34,278 bases of DNA from Propionibacteriaceae bacterium. Its GTDB lineage: Bacteria > Actinomycetota > Actinomycetes > Propionibacteriales > Propionibacteriaceae. Below, piece after piece: positions 16,754 through 26,187 of this stretch. A program made the translations under genes and the position numbers. The notes under the pieces were generated by a model. The model searched no databases. It worked only from the letters and a program-made list of their open reading frames with translations, and was not told the DNA's origin. How positions within the stretch are numbered: position 1 is the first letter of the stretch; each line of letters begins with the position of its first letter. Location of the stretch: assembly GCA_009782915.1 (NCBI GenBank), contig WRIC01000018.1:1-34278 (forward strand), given 5' to 3'.

Positions 16754-17202
16754 CGCTGTTGCTTCTTGCCATTGATTGGCGTGCCTTGATTCTTGTCGCT
16801 ACTGTCGCGATCACTGCGACAGTGATTATTGCTTCGCTCATGAGTTTGGCTAACTGGTTTTTCGTACCCAAGGAGTTGACCAAACAGTCCCATGCCAAAG
16901 CCCATTCGATGATCGACATCCTCATAGGTGTCCTGGCTGGTTTCATCCTGGGACTTCTGGTGTATCAGATTGGCGTTCAGGTTGGCGGTTGGCCTGCACT
17001 CAATGCGTGGATTCCTCTGTGTTGCGCTGTCCTGGTGGTTCTGGTGTTGATGGTCCTGATGGGCTGGCCAACCTCCCACACCCAGTCAACCCCCGCCGAG
17101 GGTACGACCCATGTCTATCGCATGATGGGTTTCCTGGTTCTCGGCCTCATCGGTTGTTTCCTGTCTTTCGGCCTGTGGCTGATGATCCCGTACTTCCACT
17201 GA
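16750..17202 (+). CDS. Small membrane protein coupled to the phosphate transporter
   Basis: This 150-residue protein is not recognised as a named family. It has four likely membrane helices (about 8-34, 54-78, 84-106, 125-147), and a loop near 38-55 contains KELTKQSHAKAHSM. Its ATG overlaps the stop of pit by four bases, so it is co-translated with the transporter and may be an accessory or regulatory subunit; that role is inferred from context only. Uncharacterised small membrane proteins next to pit are common in actinobacteria. A family A repeat begins 12 bases after its stop. Confidence 0.7.
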   Translation: MTLLLLAIDWRALILVATVAITATVIIASLMSLANWFFVPKELTKQSHAKAHSMIDILIGVLAGFILGLLVYQIGVQVGGWPALNAWIPLCCAVLVVLVLMVLMGWPTSHTQSTPAEGTTHVYRMMGFLVLGLIGCFLSFGLWLMIPYFH

Positions 17203-17213
17203 CCCCCAACCCC

Positions 17214-17349
17214 GTCATTCGCGAAGTCGCAGAATCTAGAATCCACAGTCGAACAACTGGGTAGTCTGGACCCTGCGACTTCGCGCAGGGTGACAGAGGT
17301 AGTCGGGGCTAGTGGGGATTCTGGGCCCTGCGACTTCGCGCAGGGTGAC
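17214..17349. repeat. Family A REP/BIME-like repeat plus an extra right half
   Basis: The full copy at 17214-17294 runs from GTCATTCGCGAAGTCGCAG to CGCGCAGGGTGAC. It is followed by a second right module (GATTCTGGGCCCTGCGAC to CAGGGTGAC) ending at 17349. This resembles the half-unit amplification after cysS. Confidence 0.8.
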
Positions 17350-17390
17350 GAAAACAGGCAGGGTCCTGTCTCACCAGAGCATAAACTCTC

Positions 17391-17419
17391 TTTCGCCTCG
17401 GGGTGTGAGGCGCTAGGCT
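17391..17419 (+). promoter_or_regulatory. Putative mutAB promoter
   Basis: TTTCGC (17391-17396) and TAGGCT (17414-17419) are separated by 17 bases. The predicted transcript starts near 17426, which leaves a leader of about 65 bases able to form two alternative hairpins before the mutA ribosome binding site AGAAGGG. Confidence 0.35.
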
Positions 17420-17491
17420 GTGGCATACAAGCACTGATGTGTCGTATGCCCTTCCGAGGGCGCAGATGACACCCGCCCAGAAGGGATTCCC

Positions 17492-19338
17492 ATGACCGAC
17501 GAATTGATGGTACTGGCTGGTGATTTTGACACCCCGACCATGCAAGATTGGGACCGCGAGGTCCTCAAGGCGCTCAACAAGAGGCGTCCACCCGGATCAG
17601 AGCTGACGATCGAGCAGGCCCGCAAGCGCTTGACCTATGTGGGTGTTGATGGCGTGGAGATCGACCCGCTGTATGTGCAACCCGACAACCAGGTGGTGGG
17701 GATGCCCGCAGTGACACCTTTCACTCGTGGATCAGCCGCCGAAACCACACCGTGGATTGTTGCTCAACTCCACGAGGATGGCGACATTGCGCGTACGACC
17801 GCTGCTATTCAGGATGAACTCAATGCTGGTGGTACGGGGGTGTGGTTGCGCGTTGACGCTGATGCGATCTCCCCAGACACCCTGGGCAAGGTTCTTGCTG
17901 GGGTGAAACCTGAAGCTGCGCCCGTGTGCGTGAGCTCCATCACCCAGCAAGCTGACGCCGCTGATGCCCTGCTCAACTTCTTCGCTGGCGAGGCGACCGA
18001 GGACGCCGCCGGTAACCTCGGTATCGACCCGATGGCCCAAGCCGCGGTCACTGGTGAGGCTGCCGATCTGTCCGACCTCTCCCAGTGGGTACGCAAGGCG
18101 GGCAGCTACCCGAATTGTCGCGCACTAACAGTGGATGTGACCCCCTACGACAATGCGAGCTGTGGTGACATTGATCAGCTTGCGTTCGCGATCGCTACAG
18201 GCATTGAGTACGTTCGCGAACTCGATGAGCAAGGTGTGGACGCTGAGGAAGCCTTCGACCAGATTCTTTTCCGTGTGGCTGTGACCGCTGATGAGTTCCT
18301 CTCGATTTCTAGGGTTCGTGCTCTTCGTCGTTTGTGGGCTCGCGTGGGCGAGGTGCTGAAGGTTCCTGAGAATAAGCGCGGAGCCATGCAACATGCAGTG
18401 ACTTCGTGGAGGATCATGAGCAAGGATGACCCGTGGGTGAACCTGTTGCGTACGACCGTGGGTGCCTTCTCTGCTGGTGTTGGTGGCGTGGAGATCATGA
18501 CTGTTCTTCCCCACGACACTGCCTATGGTTTGCCGACCAAGTTCTCGCGTCGTATCGCGCGCAACATTCAGTTGGTCAATGGCGAGGAAGCCCATGTGGG
18601 CCGTGTCAAAGACCCCGCTGGTGGGGCCTGGACCTTTGAGGCTCTCACTGAGCAGCTCGCTGAGAAAGCATGGGCCCGCGTCCAAGAGATCGAAACCCTC
18701 GGTGGAATGTCTGCCGCTCTAGCACAGGGCAAGGTTGCCGAGTGGATCAAGGAAACCTGTGATGAACGCTGTGCCCGTTTGGCGACACGCAAGATTCCGC
18801 TCACGGGTGTGTCGATGTTCCCCAAGGAAGATGAGGCACCGTTGACTGACTTCATCCCGCGCCCCCCAGCCCCCAAGTACGGCGGTATCGGGGTGTGCCG
18901 GGATTCTGCCGCCTTCGAGGTGTTGCGGGATCGCGCGCGTACGTACGAGACGAAGAACAAGACCAAACCCACAGTGGTGTTGGCCTGTTTGGGGGACAGA
19001 CGGGACTTTGGTGCTCGCGAACAGTTCACCCAAAACCTGCTGCTTGTTGGTGGGATTGGTTTCGACCAGATCGAAGGCCCCACACCTGCGCAGATCGTCG
19101 AAGAGGCGAAGAAGGCGGGTACCTCGATGGTGATCCTGGCTTCCTCTGCGAGCGTTTATGCGGAGCAAGCCCTCGATGCAGCGAAAGCCGCGAAGGATGC
19201 GGGTTTGACCGTCTGGCTCGCTGGTAAGAAGACCGAGATCGGTGATGGTGCAGACGCCGTGATCGATGGCGAAATCTTCGATGGTATGGATGTGGTCGCC
19301 TTCCTGGGTGACACCTTGGATTCGTTAGGAGTTGCGAA

Positions 19339-19342
<4 letters not shown>
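17492..19342 (+). CDS. mutA: Methylmalonyl-CoA mutase small (beta) subunit
   Basis: This is the non-catalytic partner of MutB in adenosylcobalamin-dependent interconversion of methylmalonyl-CoA and succinyl-CoA, the central step of propionic fermentation and of propionate use. The protein has a mutase TIM-barrel N-terminal domain and a degenerate cobalamin-binding-like C-terminal domain. The C-terminal region reads [16 protein letters not shown] where a catalytic subunit would have DGHDRG. The lack of the axial histidine is typical of this subunit and is not a defect. Its length of 616 is close to the Propionibacterium small subunit. ATG 17492 follows AGAAGGG. Its stop overlaps the mutB start by four bases (ATGA), consistent with a 1:1 heterodimer. 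Confidence 0.93.
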
Positions 19343-21486
<2,144 letters not shown>

Positions 21487-21509
21487 TCCCTCCGGTTCTA
21501 CTCGACTGG

Positions 21510-21545
21510 TGGTGATTTACCTCCCATCATGGAAGATAAGTCACC
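21510..21545. repeat. Degraded hairpin related to the one at 3821, after mutB
   Basis: GGTGATTTACCTCCC faces GGAAGATAAGTCACC around an ATCAT loop, with about three mismatches or wobbles. Its position 24 bases after the mutB stop suggests a terminator role. Confidence 0.5.
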
Positions 21546-21588
21546 CACAGTCGTCGCTTTCTGTGTTTCGGCGGCCCCTCCCTCCCCG

Positions 21589-21642
21589 TCATTCAGTGCT
21601 GCTCTTTTCCCGTCTTTCTGCGCGCCAGTCGCAGAATCCATT
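21589..21642. repeat. Family A repeat, decayed fragments
   Basis: GTCATTC at 21589, then CTTTCTGCGCGCCAGTCGCAG at about 21616 followed by AATCCATTGACTAG. Only a left module survives, and it appears broken or duplicated. Confidence 0.55.
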
Positions 21643-21673
21643 GACTAGTCAACGTTTCACTGGTGATGCGCCC

Positions 21674-22330
21674 TCACACGTATTTACTAGCCTCCCGGAT
21701 AGAGAGGTTCGCGAGTTGATCGTGGTGGCGGGTGAGGAAACCCCGCACCCAATCGGGGTTCGTCTTAGAGTATTCGCGAAGACTCCAGCCAATAGCCTTA
21801 TTGATGAAAAACTCGTTGCTGCCGAGGTTGTTGACAATGATGGTTTCCAGAAGGTTTGCCTTCGTCTGGTCCCCGTACTGCAATTGAAAGTCGATAGCGA
21901 TACGGCGAATCCAGAAGTTATCATCCACTGACCATGTCAGCATCTCAGATTCCAGGTCGGGATTTCGCAGTACGATGTCGCCAACCAGCGAGTCGATGGA
22001 GTCAACACTCTCCCACCAGGATTTTCTCTCAGCCAGATCCCTCAACCTGGGAAGATCGGCTGGTTCGAGTTTCTTGGTTGTGCGCTTGAGATAATCGAGG
22101 GCGATGTATTGAGCTTCCCGGTAGTCCTTCACCCAACAGGCCTCCACGAAATCCCAGTCAATCTCGGGGTTCTTCTTGAGTTCAACGAGGAAAGGTTTCT
22201 CCAAGTCTTTGAGTCGGGGTTTCTGTATCCCCAGGAAAGGAAAGTGGTTTTTCATGTACGCCGACATCTGCTGCGCACGTGACTCATCACCATGAGTCTC
22301 CAACTCAGCAAACAACTCGTCGTACCACAT
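21674..22330 (-). CDS. DNA alkylation repair protein, AlkD-like
   Basis: A HEAT-like-repeat DNA glycosylase that removes cationic alkylated bases such as 3-methyladenine and 7-methylguanine. The active-site signature of Bacillus cereus AlkD (Trp109, Asp113, Trp187) is recognisable as W106 and D110 in KSWWESVD and W182 in KAIGWSLREY. The fold is entirely helical, and the length of 218 is close to the family norm of about 225-240. ATG 22330 follows AAGGTGG. It is the most downstream minus-strand gene of this cluster, and a family A half-repeat separates it from dtd. AlkD excises without base flipping; the substrate range here is inferred from the family. Confidence 0.88.
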   Translation of the reverse strand: MWYDELFAELETHGDESRAQQMSAYMKNHFPFLGIQKPRLKDLEKPFLVELKKNPEIDWDFVEACWVKDYREAQYIALDYLKRTTKKLEPADLPRLRDLAERKSWWESVDSIDSLVGDIVLRNPDLESEMLTWSVDDNFWIRRIAIDFQLQYGDQTKANLLETIIVNNLGSNEFFINKAIGWSLREYSKTNPDWVRGFLTRHHDQLANLSIREASKYV

Positions 22331-22385
22331 AGGATTCCACCTTCTCGTCTGTTCGTGACTGACTCTACATCAGAGCTACTCCATT

Positions 22386-22423
22386 GTCTGGACCCTGCGA
22401 GTCGCAACGCTGCGCAGGGTGAC
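22386..22423. repeat. Family A repeat, right half
   Basis: GTCTGGACCCTGCGAGTCGC, a short loop, then GCGCAGGGTGAC. It lies between dtd and alkD and ends 10 bases from the dtd stop, so it may also serve as its terminator. Confidence 0.7.
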
Positions 22424-22432
22424 GGTGGATCG

Positions 22433-22894
22433 TTAACCTTCGACAATGAGGGTAACTGGGCCGGTGTTGGTGAGGCTAACCTCCATGTGGGCGCCGAACA
22501 CTCCGGTTTCGACCCGTGCACCTAGTCCGCGCAGGGCCTCGACGAAATAGTCGAAAAGGGGTTCAGCGACCTCGGCGCGGGCGGCTAAGTCCCAGGAGGG
22601 GCGCCGGCCTTTGCGGGTGTCGCCGTACAAGGTGAATTGGCTGATCACCAGCAGGGGGGCGTCCACATCTGAGCAGGACACATCCCCACGGCTCCACGCA
22701 TCCGGGTCAGAACCACCCGTACCCTCCAAGATGCGCAACCCCCAGATTTTGGCTGCCAACTTCTCGGCGAGTGCTTGGGTGTCATCATGGGTGATGCCGA
22801 CCAGCAAGACCAGCCCAGGGGAGTCGAGCACACCAACGGTTTCGCCCTCCACACTCACCGAGGCGAACGATGCCCGTTGGGCGACAATCCTCAT
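22433..22894 (-). CDS. dtd: D-aminoacyl-tRNA deacylase
   Basis: Hydrolyses D-aminoacyl-tRNAs (and glycyl-tRNA-Ala) in the cytoplasm, which keeps D-amino acids out of proteins. The two family motifs are present: SQFTLYGDTRKGRRPS in the middle, and the C-terminal Gly-Pro cross-subunit motif as TNTGPVT, where most homologues have N-D/S-GPVT. A loop of ~20 residues near 58-78 (TGGSDPDAWSRGDVSCSDVD) is longer than in E. coli Dtd, as often seen in actinobacteria. The length is 153. The start codon overlaps the stop of the upstream nucleoside phosphorylase gene (ATGA), so the two form an operon. Confidence 0.9.
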   Translation of the reverse strand: MRIVAQRASFASVSVEGETVGVLDSPGLVLLVGITHDDTQALAEKLAAKIWGLRILEGTGGSDPDAWSRGDVSCSDVDAPLLVISQFTLYGDTRKGRRPSWDLAARAEVAEPLFDYFVEALRGLGARVETGVFGAHMEVSLTNTGPVTLIVEG

Positions 22895-23667
22895 GAGATG
22901 CGCAGAGCTATTTCGAGAGCCAGGCGTACGAAGCGGGCGCGCGGTTCTGAGGGAAGAGTGCCGAGGGTACGTGGGTCCCAGGTTTCGTCGCTGAGAGCAT
23001 CAGCGGCATAGATGAAATGGTAGATGTCCACCCCGCGGAATTGGGCGAGAGCAGCCAACGCGGAGGCTTCCATGTCGACCGCGATACAACCGGCTCCAAT
23101 GCGTTTGGCGAGATTGTCGCGGGTTTCACGGAAGAAAGCATCTGTGGTCCAGATCTTGCCGACCGTGTGGGGGATATCCAGAGACTCCATGATCTCGGCA
23201 GTCTTGGTTGCTGTGGGAATGTCGATGAAATCACTCGATTCAGCGTAGTGATAACTCGTACCCTCATCGCGATAGGCGGCCGATGGGACGATCAACCCCC
23301 CCATGGGAAGATCGGGGACGAGGGTTCCGCACGTACCAAAAACCACGAATTTTTTCACCCCATGGGCTATGGCTTTCTCGAAAGTCGACACCGCTGTGGG
23401 TGCGCCCACCGGGGCCAAGCAGGCAGCGAAGGTACGATCCTTGTAGTCGAGCGAGAAAGCATGGGCAATGAGCGAGGTGGAGTCAATGTCCTGCTCCAGG
23501 TCGAGGCTGGCCAGTGGTTTGGTCTTGTGCTGTTCGAGCAACACATGGAAGGTGTACGGCTGGAAGGTCACGATCATGGTGTCCGGGAAATCGGGTACCT
23601 CGCGGATCATCTGCGCAGGAGTAATGACCTCGGGACTCGTCGGATCAAAGGTGTCGGTTATCGCCAT
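22891..23667 (-). CDS. Nucleoside phosphorylase (PNP/UDP family, uridine-phosphorylase-like)
   Basis: Catalyses phosphorolysis of a nucleoside to a base and (deoxy)ribose-1-phosphate for salvage. Residues ~75-105 contain CLAPVGAPTAVSTFEKAIAHG and VFGTCGTLVPD, the phosphate and ribose-binding region of the PNP_UDP family. The segment near 195-205, AVDMEASALAALA, has the conserved Met-Glu that holds the ribose 2' and 3' hydroxyls. The following aspartate region (ADALSDETWD) should contact the base. The length of 258 fits trimeric or hexameric family members. Substrate choice (uridine, purine nucleoside or methylthioadenosine-type) cannot be fixed from sequence. It is the first gene of a two-gene operon with dtd. 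Confidence 0.82.
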   Translation of the reverse strand: MAITDTFDPTSPEVITPAQMIREVPDFPDTMIVTFQPYTFHVLLEQHKTKPLASLDLEQDIDSTSLIAHAFSLDYKDRTFAACLAPVGAPTAVSTFEKAIAHGVKKFVVFGTCGTLVPDLPMGGLIVPSAAYRDEGTSYHYAESSDFIDIPTATKTAEIMESLDIPHTVGKIWTTDAFFRETRDNLAKRIGAGCIAVDMEASALAALAQFRGVDIYHFIYAADALSDETWDPRTLGTLPSEPRARFVRLALEIALRIS

Positions 23668-23743
23668 GACCCCATGCTAGCGGTGGTACGTTGTGGGGCA
23701 CCGCCGATGTCCCGATCTGTGGGTCAGTGTGTCACACGCCCGC

Positions 23744-23835
23744 GACGGGGCGTTTGTCACACCGCGGTACGCTTCCTGTGTCATTCTGCGCGAAGTCGCA
23801 GAATCCAGAATCCACAGTTGCACGATTGCGGAGTC
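23744..23835. repeat. Single family C arm plus family A left half
   Basis: GACGGGGCGTTTGTCAC at 23744-23760 is one arm of family C without a partner nearby. GTCATTCTGCGCGAAGTCG at 23780 starts a family A left module that ends in CCACAGTTG, followed by a decayed right half. The stretch lies between two minus-strand genes. Confidence 0.75.
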
Positions 23836-23861
23836 TCTTGATAGGTGGACGTGACCGGGTT

Positions 23862-25145
23862 TCAGCGAGGGTACTGCACGTTCACATACAAGACCTGATC
23901 TGGTGACCCAAAGGAAAATCTGGAGATGTCGACGAGTTGCCCATCCAGGGTGAAGACGTTTGTCCAGACCACTGCCGGGAGGAAATCCTCTTTGTCTTCT
24001 TGGTACTCGTAGAAGATACCATTGGCGAGAATTGTGGTGCTGGATATGGGGAGGATAGCCATGTTGTACCACTCGGTTGAGGCCAGATCAGGAACATTTG
24101 TTGGAATCTTAATAGAGCTGAGATAGTAGGGTTCAGAACCCTCCTCGGCCATGTAGTAGGTTCCCACAGTAAAGTAAGTATCTGAATCGTCATCCTCATG
24201 GACGGCAAAGACATAACCTGGGAACAGCGGAGCAATAGTTCCACCGATGGCATAGGGCGAGTAATCTTGATATGCGGGTGAGTGGCCCAATCGTGCGAGT
24301 TGAGTGGTTTGACCTGTGATCGTGTCGTACGAAGAGAACTCCGCATTCCACTGGGGCCAGAGAAGAGTGGAGTACAACACCTCGTGGGAAGACACGACCT
24401 GAACCTCCGCATCCCGATCGAGGGTGCTGATCGTGTTGGTCTCCATGTCGTAAAGGTGTGGGCCTGACCCGTTTCCCCAGCCTTGACGGCAACCATAAAG
24501 GAGTCTGTCGTTCGTGGCGTGGAGATGGTGTATGGACATGTACGGAAGACGACTTGTGCGACACAGTGTGTCACTGATGTTGAGTATGCGACTCTGCCCG
24601 CCAGCGGTGAGATCGCGCTCGAACAGCTCCAAGGAATCGACTTCATAGGTGTAGTACGCCTTGTTGTTCATGACAGCAAGTGATGCTGGGCAGTCTGCCA
24701 GCGTTGTTTGAAAAGTTGAAGAATAGCCTCCCGAGCTGGTGTCGTAAACCAGGGAGTTTATCGTGTGTTTTTCTTTGGGAAGATAGCATTCCAAGACATA
24801 AATCCCCTCCCTACTGATGAGGTAGGTGTGACGGGGAGCGCTAAATTGGTAGATCTCTATCTCTTCACCACTACTGGTGAATCCGACGAGCGTCGAGGCC
24901 CCTTGGTGCCATTTCCCACCACCATAGGGGTTTGTGCCAGTCCATTTCTCTGCGAAACTCACGAACTCGTGTGGATCTGTGAATGATGAGGCTTCTGGGG
25001 TGCTGCTGGTTTCCTGAGTTGTCTGAGGCGTTTGATGAAAGTACCACAAGTTTGCACCTATCCTTGCAGCTATCGCGATGAGCGCAAGGACTATGAGCAG
25101 TACGAGTTCCATTCGTGAGGACCCTGGACGCGGGGAATTCATCAC
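23862..25145 (-). CDS. Membrane-anchored exported protein, paralogue of the 27736-29211 protein
   Basis: Function not recognised. The 427-residue protein has a short cytoplasmic N-terminus, one membrane helix (about 12-34), a Thr/Ser-rich linker and a large extracellular domain with short strand-turn repeats (SSGEEIEIYQFS, REGIYVLECY, NNKAYYTYEVDS, NDRLLYGC, SHEVLYST). This looks like a beta-propeller-type sensor or binding domain. It is a clear paralogue of the protein at 27736-29211. Shared features include the AE(K/R)WTG opening, LVGFT, SGGY(S/T)ST, four matching cysteines (in VLECY, LADCP, DTLCR and LLYGC) and the end GSP-x-QV-x-YVNVQYPR. The GTG/ATG start overlaps the stop of the SseB-like gene upstream, so the two are translationally coupled. 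Confidence 0.7.
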   Translation of the reverse strand: MMNSPRPGSSRMELVLLIVLALIAIAARIGANLWYFHQTPQTTQETSSTPEASSFTDPHEFVSFAEKWTGTNPYGGGKWHQGASTLVGFTSSGEEIEIYQFSAPRHTYLISREGIYVLECYLPKEKHTINSLVYDTSSGGYSSTFQTTLADCPASLAVMNNKAYYTYEVDSLELFERDLTAGGQSRILNISDTLCRTSRLPYMSIHHLHATNDRLLYGCRQGWGNGSGPHLYDMETNTISTLDRDAEVQVVSSHEVLYSTLLWPQWNAEFSSYDTITGQTTQLARLGHSPAYQDYSPYAIGGTIAPLFPGYVFAVHEDDDSDTYFTVGTYYMAEEGSEPYYLSSIKIPTNVPDLASTEWYNMAILPISSTTILANGIFYEYQEDKEDFLPAVVWTNVFTLDGQLVDISRFSFGSPDQVLYVNVQYPR

Positions 25146-25546
25146 TGGTCCCTGGTGCTATCGATGGTCTTGTGCACATTGAAGATGTCGTAGGTATGGA
25201 TGATCTCTTGGACGGTTTCTGGATCGAAGAACAGCTGTTCATCGTACATCTGAAACAAGATGCCAACACCCTCACGTACTAAACGAAACACGTCGTCGCC
25301 GTCCACTTCATTGACCTTTGTCACTGGATCTGGGAGCTGATCGGCAGCGGCCTGTGAGGAGCAGACAACTTGGTAGGAAATGCCTTCATGATCAATCATG
25401 ACCTCTGTGGGTTCACCTGTCGTGGGTGATTCGTTGGTGGGAATGAACACTTTTTCAGTCATAAAATCTCTCGTGAAACGTGAGATGGGGACTCTCCCGG
25501 TGATCACGTCGTCACCCAGTTCGTCAAGATACGTGTAGTAGCTCAT
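25142..25546 (-). CDS. SseB-like soluble protein
   Basis: This 134-residue acidic, probably cytoplasmic protein has no signal peptide or membrane segment. The central part (VFIPTNESP, then EGISYQVVCSSQAAADQLPD and DGDDVFRLVREGVGILFQ) resembles the SseB N-terminal domain: a strand, a segment naming an accessible value, and a helix followed by G-x-G-hydrophobic. The assignment is from general pattern, not a firm motif. SseB-like domains in actinobacteria are common next to exported or secretion-linked proteins, but a function is not established. It is the first gene of an operon with the exported paralogue. TAAGCT six bases before the ATG suggests a leaderless transcript. Confidence 0.5.
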   Translation of the reverse strand: MSYYTYLDELGDDVITGRVPISRFTRDFMTEKVFIPTNESPTTGEPTEVMIDHEGISYQVVCSSQAAADQLPDPVTKVNEVDGDDVFRLVREGVGILFQMYDEQLFFDPETVQEIIHTYDIFNVHKTIDSTRDQ

Positions 25547-25552
25547 GATGCC

Positions 25553-25593
25553 AGCTTAGACGATTCTCCTCCGTTTTATTCGCCACCTAGTAA
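25553..25593. promoter_or_regulatory. Divergent promoter region
   Basis: The 56-bp gap between two divergent genes holds a minus-strand -10 box TAAGCT (25553-25558), six bases from the SseB-like ATG, and a plus-strand TAGTAA (25588-25593), nine bases before the lipoprotein ATG. Both transcripts are probably leaderless or nearly so, and the shared space suggests co-regulation. Confidence 0.4.
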
Positions 25594-25602
25594 AGTGGAA
25601 AT

Positions 25603-26100
25603 ATGCGCAAGGCTTCTCACTGGTTCGTTGTTCTTTCACTAGTGTTGGTGGGATCGCTCTCAGCTTGCGGGGTCCTGTTCAACCCACCACCCGATCCCAG
25701 CAAGGCAGGATCCTTAAAGTCGTTCAGTTACGATTATGGTTCTTTCAACGGTGGATACTGGGCTTTTCAGATCCAGCTTGGCCAGAATCCCGAAGACCCC
25801 ATGGGTGATCTCATCTATATTTTCTCTGCGAGGGGTTCCAATGGTGTGGAGCTGGATGTGAACAAACCAGTACCGGGCACGGTTCTCGACGATATCGAAC
25901 AGATCATGGCTGACCACAATATTTACTCCTGGGATGGGTTCAACAAAAGCGACAAAGCCATATTGGATGGGTACAGTTTCGGATTGGTTGCAGAATTTGA
26001 CAACAGTACGGTCGTAGCCAGTGGTTACATGAAGTACCCCAAGAACTATCACGAAGGCCATCAAGCTCTAGCAACCTACCTCAACGCCCTTGCCGAATAG
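25603..26100 (+). CDS. Lipoprotein of unknown function
   Basis: The 165-residue product has a lipoprotein signal peptide: MRK, a hydrophobic core (about 7-18) and lipobox LSAC, with the lipid-bearing cysteine at 22. The mature part begins with a short proline-rich stretch and then reads FNGGYWAFQIQ, GSNGVELDVNKPVP, DDIEQIMADHNIYSWDGF and GYMKYPKNYHEGHQAL. I associate this pattern with a conserved, uncharacterised group of exported proteins in host-associated Gram-positive bacteria, but only from memory and with low confidence. It should be anchored at the outer face of the membrane. It is divergent from the SseB-like/exported-protein operon and ends just before a family B repeat pair. Confidence 0.72.
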   Translation: MRKASHWFVVLSLVLVGSLSACGVLFNPPPDPSKAGSLKSFSYDYGSFNGGYWAFQIQLGQNPEDPMGDLIYIFSARGSNGVELDVNKPVPGTVLDDIEQIMADHNIYSWDGFNKSDKAILDGYSFGLVAEFDNSTVVASGYMKYPKNYHEGHQALATYLNALAE

Positions 26101-26107
26101 ACGCCGT

Positions 26108-26172
26108 GTGACACATGGGGCCGGTATTAACTGTCACTCCCTGTGACACATGGGGTCGGTATTAACTGTCAC
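26108..26172. repeat. Family B repeat, two tandem units
   Basis: GTGACACATGGGG(C/T)CGGTATTAACTGTCAC occurs at 26108-26137 and 26143-26172, a 35-bp period with one difference between units. Each unit starts GTGACA and ends TGTCAC, so it can form a hairpin. The core GGTATTAACTG is the reverse complement of the CAGTTAATACC core at 32161-32444. Confidence 0.85.
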
Positions 26173-26187
26173 AACCTGACCCGCGTA

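Noticed and set aside
17422-17491. Canonical cobalamin riboswitch in the mutAB leader
   Set aside because: The leader is only about 65 bases and lacks the B12-box; only simple alternative hairpins are visible.
18895-19227. Open frames opposite and within mutA and mutB in other phases, several over 100 residues
   Set aside because: These are alternative-frame shadows produced by high GC at third codon positions. The annotated frames carry the full mutase motifs.
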